Of a DNA stretch of 64,000 nucleotides, positions 1 to 9,876 are shown one piece after another. The DNA is taken from assembly GCA_029237695.1 (NCBI GenBank), contig JAQRGA010000043.1:434001-498000 (forward strand), read 5' to 3'. The notes beneath the pieces were generated by a model. That model worked only from the letters and a program-made list of their open reading frames with translations. It searched no databases and was not told the DNA's origin. Positions within the stretch are counted from its first letter, which is position 1. Each line of letters begins with the position of its first letter. A program made the position numbers and the translations under genes. This DNA is from Conchocele bisecta (taxonomy: Eukaryota > Mollusca > Bivalvia > Lucinida > Thyasiridae).

Positions 1-301
1 TCGGCAGATTAACCATTTCACCCCTAATAACTGGAATGGATTTTGATATGTTAATTTTGCAACCCATTCCAATCATCACACAATGATTTTCAGACCAGTC
101 AATTTAAAAAACATGAGGTGTTTTTGTTCTCAAAATTATGAAAATTACTTGCAAAAAGTGCAGATCCTGATGAGACGGCTCGTCACGAGCCGGCTCATCT
201 GGATCTACACTTTTTGCCAATACCACTATACAGGCCTGTGGTGTTGAACGGGTTAAGGGAGATGCGTACGCACCCGTCGCACCCCTCTGCGTACGGGCCT
301 G
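1..301 (-). mobile_element. Element L carrying K, cut by window edge
   Basis: This is the end of an element whose terminus reads CTGCGTACGGGCCTG. The complete copy at 53162-53554 is flanked by the same sequence inverted (CAGGCCCGTACGCAG). The first bases here (TCGGCAGATT) match the reverse of the sequence next to K in that copy, so both L copies hold K at the same place. The other end lies outside the window. Confidence 0.75.
13..252 (-). mobile_element. Family K MITE, TTAA-flanked
   Basis: This 240-bp non-autonomous element has TTAA at 9-12 and 253-256. Its centre is a palindrome around GAGACGGCTCGTCACGAGCC, followed by GGATCTACAC. K termini in better copies start CCCTTT and abut TTAA, which is the piggyBac pattern, so a piggyBac-like origin is inferred. 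Confidence 0.8.
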
Positions 302-367
302 TATTTACTTTTATTTTTTTAAATATAGGTCACGTCCAGTAAACACATTAAGGTATATGTGGATAGT

Positions 368-597
368 TATGGCCGTGACTGGAGAAATGTGGCTTATTGG
401 TTTTGCATCCAGCGTAGATAGAGATCAAACTGTGCGGACGCAGGATCTGCTTTGTTCGCTATGTCATCAATGAAACAGCTGTGATGCTTCTAACAAGCAA
501 TATAGCTCGTTATCAGGTTTTAGGGGCTTGCTATTTGATCAGGAGTTACACTGGTTGCAAATCACAAATGCCCCATTTCTCCAGTCGCTGCCATATA
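368..597 (+). mobile_element. Family D MITE, full length, diverged
   Basis: It begins with GGCCGTGACTGGAGAAATG and ends with the inverse CCATTTCTCCAGTCGCTGCC. The interior keeps the family motif CTTCTAACAAGCAATATAG and GATCAGGAGTTACACTGG. Part of the central palindrome is lost. There is no coding capacity. Confidence 0.8.
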
Positions 598-668
598 TCA
601 TATTATTATCCAAACTTTGCACATCTCCAAAATCACAATATCTTGGAACAATACATTGTGTCATTTAA

Positions 669-903
669 CTCTTTGAACCCAAAAGCCCGCTATAGCGGTT
701 TATGCAAACAGTGCAGATCCAGATGAGCCGGCTCGTAACGAGCCGTCTCATCAGGATCTGCACTTTTTGCAAGTAATTGTCATATTTCTTAGAACAAAAA
801 CACCCCCTTTTCATAAATGGACGAATCTGAAAATCATTTTGTGACCATTGGATTGGTCGGAACATTAGCATATCACAGTCCATTCCAGTTCCTTAGGGTT
901 GAC
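669..903 (+). mobile_element. Family K MITE
   Basis: TTAA lies at 665-668, followed by a CTTTGAACCC end. The centre is the palindrome AGATGAGCCGGCTCGTAACG with GATCTGCAC arms. The right end (CCTTAGGGTTGACA) has lost its TTAA. Open frames over it are chance frames. Confidence 0.8.
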
Positions 904-1006
904 ATACTTATGTTAGTTTTTGTGGATGAGAGACTAATCCAAATCGGCCATCGTAATTGTTTTTTAAATACATCACCAACATCATCATGCACGTCGCTAG
1001 ACCTGT

Positions 1007-1270
1007 AGCCTATTTCACCAACATTGCAAAGTATACTTAGCTAGCAAAGTATACTTTGGGGGAGAAATTTTCAATTTAAGGATAAATTTATTAATTTTTA
1101 TTATACTGAATTTATTACATTATCACAGCCATTTTGGCTGTGATAATGTAATAAATTCATTATAATAATTTTGCATAGTTTTAATCATCAAATATATGCA
1201 GTGGTTAGTTATATCTGACATAATGCATTTCGCGAAATATAAATAATGCAATGTTGATGAAATCGGCTAC
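1007..1270 (+). mobile_element. Family B MITE, right end shortened
   Basis: It starts TAGCCTATTTCACC, carries two AAAGTATACTT boxes near the left end and has the central family palindrome around CACAGCCATTTTGGCTGTG. The right arm lacks the AAAGTATACTTT boxes but ends GATGAAATCGGCTA. Confidence 0.85.
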
Positions 1271-1358
1271 TGGAAGCCCGGGATTCAACGTAATTTCCAG
1301 ACATCCCCTTATTTTTGTACAGCTATAAAAATTGCACAGGAGATTTAATACATAGCGG

Positions 1359-1425
1359 ACTTCTTAATTAAAATAGTTCACTATTTTTTTGTGAACGAGC
1401 ACCGCCCTGGAGACTGCTAGGGATC
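1359..1425 (-). mobile_element. Fragment of family AA element
   Basis: CTTCTTAATTAAAATAGTTC and GACTGCTAGG match the inverse of the AA element at 15866-16133. The copy is cut at its right by foldback A. Confidence 0.6.
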
Positions 1426-1427
1426 CA

Positions 1428-1670
1428 GGGGGCCGTTTCACTAAACTTCGTACGACTAAAATGTTCGTAAGTGCAAAATTATGATAGTATGCAAATTTCA
1501 CATTAACAATGTTTTCTTGCAAATAATTATTGGATTTACATTTATTGAGCATAGGCTGCATATGCAGCCTATGCTCAATACATGTAAATCCATAAATTGA
1601 AATTTACAGACGATCTTATATTTGAACTTACGAACATTTTAGTCGTAAGATGTTTAGTGAAACTGGCTCC
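1428..1670 (+). mobile_element. Family A foldback element
   Basis: About 245 bp with ends GGGGCCGTTTCACTAAAC and the inverse TTTAGTGAAACTGGC. Subterminal inverted TTCGTAAGTGC / GCACTTACGAA boxes follow. The core is a long palindrome centred on AGGCTGCATATGCAGCCT. No coding capacity. Confidence 0.9.
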
Positions 1671-1687
1671 ATGGTCGGCCCTCAACT

Positions 1688-1722
1688 CCCCCCCCCCCCC
1701 CCACCCCACCCCACCACCACCT
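1688..1722. repeat. Poly-C and CCCCA tract
   Basis: A run of 15 C followed by CCCCA/CCACC repeats. It is one of several long C or G homopolymers in the window. Confidence 0.95.
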
Positions 1723-1822
1723 GAATCCTATATTGTATATCCTATAGAGATGTTCCACTGTATATCAATATTTTGGGGTCGGGTTATGGCCCCACACGTA
1801 TCATGGACTTATAATTCCCTAT

Positions 1823-2065
1823 ATGTGGCTGTTAATGGCGAAATGTGGCTTATGGGATTTGTGACCAGTGTAGCTCCAGATCAAAATGGCACACTTCTGT
1901 AGCTTGATAACAATCTGTATTGCTAGTTAGAAGCATGTTTGATGTTTTCTTGACCGAATGTAGAACAGTGCAGATCCTGATCAGATTGCGCGAATGCACA
2001 GGCAGACTTGGATATACACTGGTCGCAAACCCCATAAGTCCCATCTCTCCAGTCACAGTCACATA
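1823..2065 (-). mobile_element. Family D MITE, full length
   Basis: It runs from TGTGGCTGTTAATGGCG to CTCCAGTCACAGTCACAT. The GATCCTGATCAG motif lies near the right end, so it is inverted relative to the copy at 368-597. Confidence 0.85.
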
Positions 2066-2066
2066 T

Positions 2067-2286
2067 GAGACGCGCCATGTAATTTTGTGTGAAGGACATC
2101 TGCGTAATTTCATTAAATACTCTTACCCATTTTACAATATTTTTCATAAATAAAGTCAAAAGCGGAAGTACTCTGAAAGTTTTGTCAACTTTTGACGCCA
2201 TTTACGGAAACTATTATAACTTTTGTAAACGTATTTCATGAAATTACGCAGATGTCCGAAGGTAAAACATCACATGGCGTGTCTCA
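2067..2286 (+). mobile_element. Family T MITE
   Basis: About 220 bp with ends GAGACGCGCCATGTAATTTT and the inverse CACATGGCGTGTCTC. The arms contain TTTCATGAAATTACGCAGAT and its inverse, and a TTTACGGAAA half palindrome lies inside. It abuts the preceding D element directly. Confidence 0.8.
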
Positions 2287-2458
2287 AGTATGATTATCCC
2301 GGGTTTCCCGCCTGATGAGGAAGAAACTGCAATAGTAGACCCTGAGCGGATATTCAAGTTGCTCTGGGCTGCACTGTTCGCATGTTCTGTTATGAATATA
2401 GAGTCTTGGCCTATGTATATATGTATAAATGTATATTTGTAGTGTCGGATTACATGTA

Positions 2459-3099
2459 CAGTCTACAATCGTTTACTCGAAGTCCGTCGGACTGTGATAA
2501 ATACTTCGAGTAAACCGAAGTTCGATAAAGAAATCTGAACACGACCTCGAAATATTGTCATACACGTTACGGGACGCAACTCCCACACGACATGTGACAC
2601 ACGGAGTTACACTTTTGCAACTATAATGTGTTCACTTGCGTTTGCCTATACACGCATGTGTGTAGTCGAACTAAGTATACGCATCTGTATTATCAGGGTG
2701 GAACAAGAAAAGACAATTCAAAGCAGTAAAGTAACATTTTAGTATGCTTAATAAATAAAGCATGTAAACCGCTTACAGTTTAATTGGTGTCGAGTAAATC
2801 AAATTGAACACGTATTCAATGTTTGTTTACACCGGCTTACACAGGTAAACAAGTATGGTCTTTGAATTCGCACTTCGAGTGCAAACTGACACGTTGACTT
2901 AACGAGAGTGAAATACCACACTTTTCTGTTTTCGGGACCTAACAATTAGTTCGAATTGGCAAAAATTCGACGTAGCGAAATTCGACGTAACGGTAGCCAG
3001 TTACATTGAAAATAATAGGATCTGAAACGGGACTTGGTCACGACTTCGACATAACGAGGGAATTCGACTTAACCGACTTGAGTAAACGAATGTTGACTG
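2459..3099. mobile_element. Family Z element, pogo-like ends
   Basis: It starts TACAGTCTACAATCGTTTAC and ends with the inverse GTAAACGAATGTTGACTG, about 640 bp. CAGT ends and TA at the left border resemble pogo/Tc1 non-autonomous elements. Near the right end, TTCGAC(G)TAACG-like subrepeats occur four times. The better-bounded copy at 49885-50030 has TA on both sides. Confidence 0.75.
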
Positions 3100-3197
3100 T
3101 CTCTGTATGCCGTTAATTTCTCCAAAACTGAGGACTTAAATAAGCTCCAAATCCAGGCATCTGCGTTCTGGTACCAATCAAATCAAACCAGAGACAT

Positions 3198-3506
3198 AGA
3201 GAATAGTAGGTTAGTGCCGTGAATAGGAAAACATATCTGGCAAGGCTTAGGAAACGGGATGGGCGAGGCTGTGCCGAGCACATTCCGTTTCCGTGCCGCG
3301 CCAGATATTTTTCCCATTCGCGGCACTAACCTACCATTCTATGTATCCCGTCAACACCTACACATGGCTTTTAAATGCATCAAAATAACCCCAGTCACAT
3401 AAACAAACGCAGTGAGTATATGTCGTATTGACAGGATATCAAAAATGTTTCACTGCACCGTGTTTCAGTTTCACGGCACATTACGCACTGTGTTGACTGG
3501 ATAAAT
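3198..3506 (+). mobile_element. Family H element
   Basis: The left half is a hairpin, GAATAGTAGGTTAGTGCCG to CGGCACTAACCTACCATTC, with arms AAACGGGATG / CATTCCGTTT and GCCGAGCACA between them. The right half holds CGTATTGACAGGATATCAAA and ends TGTTGACTGGATAAAT. Confidence 0.85.
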
Positions 3507-3510
3507 AATT

Positions 3511-3655
3511 ATTACCTATGTACAGTGACCCTAAATCATTGATCAAACGTATAACATGTGAGACACGCCATGTGATTTAAATGGTGCCTATGTACAGTGA
3601 ATTAGTGACCCTAAAGCCTTGATCAAACGTATAACATGTGAGAAACGCCATGTGA
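3511..3655 (+). repeat. Direct duplication of a T-element border
   Basis: Two roughly 70-bp copies share CCTATGTACAGTGA, GATCAAACGTATAACATGTG and the T end GAGACACGCCATGTGA. The second copy leads into the full T element. Confidence 0.75.
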
Positions 3656-3876
3656 CTTTTTACCTCAGAAATTGTGCCATTTTTTCATGAAATATATTTA
3701 CAGAAACTTTGGTGTTTTCTGTAAATGACGAAATATTCATAGCAAATGTGAATATCCGCATTTCCTATGAATATTTCGTCAACTTTTACGGAAAATAATC
3801 GTAACTTTTTTTAGATATTTTTCATGAGATATCTATCGCAGATGTTCCTAGGTAAAATATCACATGGCGTGTCTCA
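3640..3876 (+). mobile_element. Family T MITE
   Basis: Ends are GAGAAACGCCATGTGA and the inverse TCACATGGCGTGTCTC. The interior holds AAATATTCATAGCAAATG with an inverted partner, so most of the element can fold back. Confidence 0.8.
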
Positions 3877-4220
3877 ATTATAGGATCATGTGCATCTTTT
3901 GTGCAGTGTTTAGTTGTTGTGTAAAGATCCGTAACTGCTCCGTTAATGTCACAAGCGTGTATAACACAGTCGTTTCCCTTACATTTCTGGACTCGACAGT
4001 ACAACTTCACTACACATCGGGTTGCCCTTTGGGGTCAATTTAGGGATGTTCGGTCACCCTGTGATTCACACTGGTACCCGGTCTATGTTGACACTACCAC
4101 GTCCAATGTCGTATTGAATCCAGCATCGTCAACCATTCCTGTACCATTTCCTACATCAAGAGCCGGGATACAGCCGCATACTTGCTATTAAATACGTATC
4201 TTATAACGTGCATTGGAGAA

Positions 4221-4283
4221 GGGGATGTAATGTTCGGTCGCCTTACCGGGGATGTTCGGTCGCCTTACCGGGGATGTTCGGTT
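4221..4283 (+). repeat. Subterminal repeats of the pogo-like element
   Basis: GGGGATGTTCGGT occurs twice at 4248-4283 with GCCTTACC between, and a variant (GGGGATGTAATGTTCGGTCG) precedes them. With the terminal copy at 4043-4054 this makes four sites at the left end. Such repeats are typical transposase-binding sites; that role is inferred. Confidence 0.8.
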
Positions 4284-4858
4284 ATGTAATTTTGTCTGAC
4301 TATTAAGCGTTTCTTTGGAGTAATTGTATTAAATACTGATTTTTTCGTTTCATATTTTGTTGAATTATTCATTACTAGGGTTCTACAATTTCATTCACAT
4401 GTTTTAGCACGTAATTAAACAGTTTACCGGCCGGCAACACTCAGAATTACCGAGTTGACCGACTATTAATTATACATAATTGCCAACTAGGATACTGACG
4501 GAACCTGTTTCTGACGCTGATATTAGCCTATGCATGAACCTCCACGTGTCCAAATGTACAAGACCCTGTAAAAAATACATGTTCATGTATTCTTACCCTC
4601 ATTGCTGCGTTGCGTGAACACCCAGCAGGTTCTAAAAGGCCTTTGTTTCCGGTTCGTTTGTTGTGGATGACGACGTCCATGCAGGTGATCATTTAGTGTG
4701 GTAGACCATGAGGACATCACGTGATACATACACCGGCATACGTTATTTGTATTTGTGACCAGTGTGGATCCGCATTGTGGCAGCCAACCCAACACGAGCA
4801 ATCGGCCGACTGGGAGCGGTCGCAAATGCAACACAAAAGTGAAAATTTCAAAGTCATT

Positions 4859-4985
4859 TACGGACGGACGGACGGACGGACGGCAAGATAAACGAACGGA
4901 CAGACGGAATTACGAAACTATATACCCCCCTGACATACTTCGTATGCCGGGGGTATAATAACAGTGGGGGTATAATAACAGTGGT
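4859..4985. repeat. GGAC microsatellite and TATACCCCC hairpin
   Basis: (GGAC)n is followed by an inverted pair TATACCCCCCTGACATAC / GTATGCCGGGGGTATAAT and a direct repeat of GGGGGTATAATAACAGTGG. It lies inside the pogo-like element. Confidence 0.8.
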
Positions 4986-5179
4986 GGTCCAGACATTCAA
5001 TGAATTGAATACTATTTTAATCGCAACATTTTTGTCGAAACTATGTTCAGCTAGTTCCAGAATATGGATTGCATAACCGTAGCTGATCTTGGAAGGTAAG
5101 CAAATAACTTCACCCACTATGGGCTTCAGGGAATAATAACGTTCAATCTCGCATAATACATTTCTACTATGCACTATGC

Positions 5180-5408
5180 GCTAGCATAAAATGTTTTTGG
5201 TTGAGAAATGTGCCTGTTTCTGGATGAGTTACCACTCTGCGCTATGTAGACTATATTGGAAACTTTACTTTCATCCAGCAACTGGCGCATTGCGGATTTT
5301 GCGCCACTTACTGGTTGAAAGTAAATTTGCCAATATAGTTTGCATAGCGCAACATGGTAACTCATCCAGAAACTGGCGTATTTATCAACCAGAAACATTT
5401 TACGCTGG
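5180..5408. repeat. Long imperfect hairpin inside pogo-like element
   Basis: About 225 bp. The arm CTGGATGAGTTACCA pairs with TGGTAACTCATCCAG, AATATAG.. with its inverse, and AAAATGTTT with AAACATTTT. It starts about 130 bp beyond the transposase stop codon. Probably a MITE inserted in the larger element. Confidence 0.75.
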
Positions 5409-5535
5409 TGCGGATTGCAGCACTGGTGATGAAGGTAAATGCACAATTATTCACAATTTGATGTGGGCCTACATAATATTATCCTGGTGTTCATGTTGTA
5501 GCTTTACGTGAACATAAGAAGCATATACATTATAT

Positions 5536-7278
5536 TTATTGCTTCTGCGATGCTTTAAGTTTCCTTTTCAGATCTCTATATTTCTTTCTCATTATCTTTT
5601 CTGCTTCTGCTTTGAGTTTTTGTTCCTTTTCATTCTGTTTACCGTTTATTATTTCTTCACTTGTTAAGAGTCGATGGGTGGTTATACATTTCTTAGCCTT
5701 TTCATGTTTTTGTGCACTTGGCTCGCGGGTCGGTGGTGGTGTGGTGTCGAATATGGATTTTAGTTCCGCATTCCACATATTATCGTCTGTGAGGAAAGTT
5801 GGCTCATCCGCAGGACCCAGCTCATCCATAGCTACAAAGGTTATGAAGTTGTCTTCTGATATCATCATTTCAAAGTCATTTATCCCCTCTGACGACGGTA
5901 CATCCGCCACCTTTTGCACATCCGACACCTCTGGTAGCCCATTCCTCTCTGGCACGATGGCCTCCATGCTGATCGCTGCCGAGACCTTAACCGGTTCAAC
6001 TTGTTGAATGGATCTCATGACCCATTGTAGAGGGTGGGTGTCATCTGGCCGGACAAGGTCCTTCTCTGCGTAGATGGCGCCCTTTTCGTCCGAGCAGATC
6101 GATGGCGAGAAAGCGACAGCTGGTATCTTTAAGGGGTCCCAGTTGAATATTCCAGTCGATTCAAACCCGGAGACGATGTTTGACCTCGTGAATGCCGCTT
6201 GAACCGCTGTTTTTATAAGTTTTGGCATGGACTGTCTGTCGACGACATTGGTTGTAGATTCTGTCATATACTCTGAACAGGCGGCATTATAATGCCGTTG
6301 CAGTGGGCCGAAGACCGCTCTATCCAAGGGACACAAGTAGTGGGTGATGTGGGGAGGCAATGCTAATACCATAATGTTGTTCTCTTTAGCCTTTTTCAGG
6401 ATATCGAGATGTCTCGGTGCGAGTGTGGCTGTCTAGGATTAAACAGTTGGGGACGTCGGGGACCACAATGCGCCAAATATATCTCATCAAACCAGGATGC
6501 GCCTAGTACATCGTCCATCCATGCCTTCTGCTGGTAGGTCCATATTGCATTGGATGGCCCGTCCTTTACCTCGTACGAAGACAGACAGCGCTTGATCTTT
6601 CCCTTCACCACTATCATCGGGGGCATGCACTCGCCTGCAGCGTTGATACAGGGTAAGAATGTCACCTGCGTCCGCGAGTTCCCGACCCGACCAGGCACAT
6701 TCTTGGCTCCCACGCGAGCACACACTTTCGTAGGTTTGTGGAGCATATTGATACCGGTCGTCGCAGTTCCAGATGGACGTTGCGTTGAGATTGTATTTAT
6801 CAATGATGTGTTTTAAGTCAATCAAATAACGTCCAACAACGACAGGGTTCATCATTCTTGATCTGTTGCTGGAGAGTGGTTCCAGCTGTCGCAGTGTGAT
6901 GCCGGCATTTCGCTTCTTGAATCCCTCCCACCAGGAATGACCAGGTTTGCTCTTAAATGGCGTTTTGAGGTTCATTCGTGCAGCTAATTTACCTGTTCGA
7001 ACCAGAAGTTGCGATTTCGACAGTCCTATGCCTTTGTCGGCTGCGGTTTTAGCAGTTTCCGCTATCTCCTTCTCTACTTCCATCGGAAACACTGGTGGCC
7101 TTCCTAAGTTGGATTCCGACGACACCTTCCCGGTAACTCGGTCGCTGATTGTGGACCTAGGAATACCAAACTTCTTCGATGCCCCGCGTAATGACAGACC
7201 TTCCCCGACGGCAGCAGCGGCTTTCTCTATATGGCCCCGGTCATAGTTGGCGTATATTCCCTTCCCTGTGTGCGGCAT
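5536..7278 (-). pseudogene. Pogo/Tigger-type DDE transposase, frameshifted
   Basis: The chosen start is the ATG at 7276-7278. The first frame (7278 to about 6760) has a pipsqueak-type helix-turn-helix at residues 15-48 (LSLRGASKKFGIPRSTISDR). A CENP-B-like second DNA-binding region follows at about 60-130 (GHSWWEGFKKRN), then the beginning of the DDE_1 domain with the first acidic site IWNCD near residue 172. The frame is then lost. The match continues in a second frame (about 6760-6440, TGINMLHKPTKV to WFDEIYLAHCGPRRPQ). The LILDSH site (second acid) spans another shift. A third frame (about 6420-5536) has HYLCPLDRAVFGPLQ, with the third acid, and a lysine-rich coiled C terminus. At least three frameshifts make it inactive. 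No introns are needed. Family assignment is firm; the subfamily (Tigger or jerky-like) is not. Confidence 0.9.
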
Positions 7279-7431
7279 ACTGAGTGAGTTAAGGATTTAT
7301 GTTTGTTGTGTATCGTTTTGTATCTTTGATGTAGCACTGTTATTTGTATTGACTGGGCTATAATTAATAGCAAATACGTTTTGTCGCGTGCTGAATGAGT
7401 TGGTCCGGTTGATTTACTTAATATGGTTATT

Positions 7432-7732
7432 TCACGTATCTTCCCCCAAGCAATAAGGCAGGGGCGGATGGACAGCGGGGCCCGTTAAGCGGGTCCATGT
7501 CCATTGGGAGGTTGGGTCTCCAGCTAAGTGTGCAGTGCCTTGACAAACAACCAATGTCATGAGCTGGTGATTCATAACGCGCACCAAGCAAACGTGACCG
7601 CAGGGAGCGGGTGCATAGCAGCGGGGACCGGGTTGGCACCACTCTTGATGTTGGCGTCCATCCGCCGTGCAGAGCACGTGGGTTTGCATATATACAAGTA
7701 AACAGGTAATCAGATGTACACTTTTTATTCAT
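7432..7732 (-). other. Overlapping cysteine-rich frames, unknown
   Basis: Two overlapping minus-strand frames of 85 and 101 codons run upstream of the transposase. One reads CQPGPRCYAPAPCGH and has regularly placed C and H; the other is arginine/serine-rich. I recognise neither. The sequence is more GC-rich than its surroundings and ends at CAGGGGCGGATGGACAG, which resembles a hAT-type terminus, so it may be non-coding repeat DNA. Confidence 0.25.
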
Positions 7733-7794
7733 AATGTATTAATGTGATCGTTTGAACAAGAACTCAAATGATTATTAATATCTTGATAGAGTTA

Positions 7795-8148
7795 CTAACG
7801 GTTCCAAATGATCTCGGAAGCCAATGTTTCCAGCAAATGTGTCATGTCACTGTGAATTAAACCGTGTAATGTTTTGACGAACCACACAACGCTGAATTCT
7901 TCCGTGGACTTCATCGTACTTTCAAGATGAAGTGCCGTTTCCTTAATGTCTACATCTGGCGCAGTGTTCAGGAAGGTAAAAAGCTTCACGACAAGAGGGA
8001 CCATGGCATCACTGTCAAAGACCCATTCATGGTCAATCAACGAAGTAAAGTCACGTCGTAACTGTAGCCTTTGGACGAACGCACGCACATCGCATCGACC
8101 GTTTATTTCTCTGGCATATAAAGCGGGTGTTATCTTCTTGAAGACATA
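7795..8148 (-). CDS. Candidate exon, unknown protein
   Basis: A 118-codon minus-strand frame ends at TAA (7795-7797 region) and is open up to a stop at 8158-8160. Directly inside that stop is a possible splice acceptor, a pyrimidine-rich stretch followed by CACCACCAG, so the frame may be a last exon beginning near 8148 rather than an ATG-started gene. The protein is mixed and globular-looking (for example SLIDHEWVFDSDAMVPLVVK and EEFSVVWFVKTLHGLIHSD), without low-complexity sequence. I recognise no family. It lies between the transposase and the right end of the pogo-like element, in the same orientation as the transposase, so it could be a captured or second element gene, or chance. Confidence 0.4.
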   Translation of the reverse strand, partial: YVFKKITPALYAREINGRCDVRAFVQRLQLRRDFTSLIDHEWVFDSDAMVPLVVKLFTFLNTAPDVDIKETALHLESTMKSTEEFSVVWFVKTLHGLIHSDMTHLLETLASEIIWNR

Positions 8149-8610
8149 CTGGTGGTGTTAAGAGGAATACATTATGAGGAAAAAAACAACAACAAAAAAA
8201 CAGAATGTATGGTGTTCCAGAACGATAGAACAATTAAGTGCCAATTTGTATAGATGTACAGAACGATGAAAAAATGTGCCAATTTGTATAGTTGTACAGT
8301 TTGATTTTAGTGTGCACTGTTTACATAACATATTAAGTAAAACAACCATGTATCTTACCCTGAATATTGTACGCATCTGATGCGGTGCCGCGAAAAATAA
8401 GCGCGGGGAGCTCATCGACAACAACAACAACAGCAGCAGCAAGCGAAAGACTGGCAAGTTTTTTTAGCCTATTTTGTTCACTGCCACTGGTTCATTTATT
8501 GTGTGATTCTACGTACGATAGCCTGTCATGTGGCTAGTCTAGATCTAATTATTAGCACGCACCTGCCAAAAAAATATAATTGGCGCAAATTGATGACGTC
8601 AACAGGGGAT

Positions 8611-8662
8611 TGACCGAACATCCCCGATTGCAAATTGTTGGCGATTCGGGGATGTTCGGTCA
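8611..8662. repeat. Inverted pair of pogo subterminal repeats
   Basis: TGACCGAACATCCCCGA (8611-8627) and its exact inverse TCGGGGATGTTCGGTCA (8646-8662) flank an 18-bp spacer. The sequence is the same as the element's termini. Confidence 0.9.
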
Positions 8663-8835
8663 CACATTTTTTTAGTTTTCTTAGTGTTATGATTTTTGTT
8701 TTGTTTCAACTCGACGAAAACGTGTTAAAGAATCATCCTGTAAGGCAAGGATACATGTATGGTGTGTGTCTAGACCAAACTGCGCTAAATATCAGCACTT
8801 TCCGTCTCCGAGGTTTACTTCAATATTTTTCAAAT

Positions 8836-8902
8836 ATGGCGCCGTATGATGATGTGAGGAAACGCTCGGGATTAGCCAATCGTTTGTGTCGTTACATGAA
8901 GG
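8836..8902 (+). CDS. Weak candidate first exon
   Basis: The ATG at 8836 has a strong context (A at -3, G at +4) and reads 22 codons (MAPYDDVRKRSGLANRLCRY...). It runs to a possible donor, GG followed by GTAGGTAT at 8903. It lies inside the pogo-like element on the strand opposite the transposase. No partner exon is recognised; it may be chance. Confidence 0.2.
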
Positions 8903-9016
8903 GTAGGTATACCGATTCATACATTTTCTTACAGGTCATTTTATTGGGCTTTCATGGCATATTCACTGGTGGGGCCTAATGGTACAAACGAATCATCTAT
9001 TATTTAAAAGAGACAT

Positions 9017-9059
9017 CGACCGAACATCCCGCAATGACCGAACATCCCCGAATTGACCC
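9017..9059 (-). repeat. Right terminal and subterminal repeats of pogo-like element
   Basis: GACCGAACATCCCGC and TGACCGAACATCCCCGAATT lie in tandem, the second forming the terminus that mirrors 4032-4057. Confidence 0.85.
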
Positions 9060-9109
9060 TAATCACTAATCATGTTCTTTATAATTGTATATAGGAGGGC
9101 GGGCTCGGG

Positions 9110-9134
9110 TGGTGGTGGTGGTGTGTGTGTGTGT
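9110..9134. repeat. GGT/GT microsatellite
   Basis: (GGT)n runs into (GT)n just outside the pogo-like element. Confidence 0.95.
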
Positions 9135-9346
9135 CGGCTAACTGGGTGACAGAAAATAAAAGGTACTGTCATTGATAAGTGTTAACAACATGGACAAATA
9201 ACAGCTACACGCGGCAGTAAATAGCATTTAAGTAAAGAACAGTTGACCCTTGCTTGCATCCCACTGCCCCCACACTCCCATTCCCCGCACCGAAACACAT
9301 TTATGCGAGTGTGGTAGCTATATCACGAGCTACATCGACGAAACAC

Positions 9347-9828
9347 ATAGAGAATAGTAGGTTAGTGCAGTGAATGGGAAAAAATATCCGGCAAGGCTCA
9401 AGAATTTCTTTATTTCTCATCAGAAGTATATGTTGTGACCACTCATTTGAACCGTCTCGCCGAGACGGTTCAAATGAGTGGTCACAACATATACTTTGGT
9501 TCAGAAATAAGGAAAATAGATAGAGAATAGTAGGTTAGTGCCGTGAATGGGAAAAAATATCTGGCAAGGCTCAGGAAACGGGATGGGCGAGGCTCTGCCG
9601 AGCACATCCCGTTTCCGTGCCGCGCCAGATATTTTTTTCCCATTTACGGCACTAACCTACTATTCTATTTATCCCGTCAACACATACACATGGCTTTAAA
9701 ATGCAAAGAAATAATCCCAGCAACCGCACATATTCATACGCAGTGAGTAGGTCGTATTGAAAGGATATCAAAAATGTTTCACGGCACTGTGTTTCACGGC
9801 ACATACGCACTGTGTTGACGGGATAAAT
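9347..9828 (+). mobile_element. Composite H element with an extra hairpin module
   Basis: A first H left end (9348) runs into a hairpin with arms TATATGTTGTGACCACTCAT / ATGAGTGGTCACAACATATA. It is followed by GGTTCAGAAATAAGGAAAAT and a second complete H element (9519-9828) ending TGTTGACGGGATAAAT. Confidence 0.85.
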
Positions 9829-9876
9829 CTCAATAGTACCATTTTTCTGATGACATAAATTATGAATGGTGAAATC

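Larger units (their letters stand above)
4032..9059 (-). mobile_element. 5.0-kb pogo/Tigger-like DNA transposon
   Basis: The boundaries are read from inverted ends. The left end (4032) begins GGGTCAATTTAGGGATGTTC and the right end (9059), read in reverse, begins GGGTCAATTCGGGGATGTTC. A TA abuts the right end (9060-9061 plus flank), and the left flank is TG, possibly a decayed TA. The core GGGATGTTCGGT recurs inside both termini. The transposase lies at 5536-7278 (minus). The span between the ends and the enzyme is long for the family and holds a hairpin (5180-5408), a GGAC microsatellite and two exon-like frames, so later insertions or captured sequence are likely. The boundaries are inferred from the sequence. 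Confidence 0.75.

Noticed and set aside
5612..6007. 131-codon plus-strand frame
   Set aside because: Antisense shadow of the transposase 3' region.
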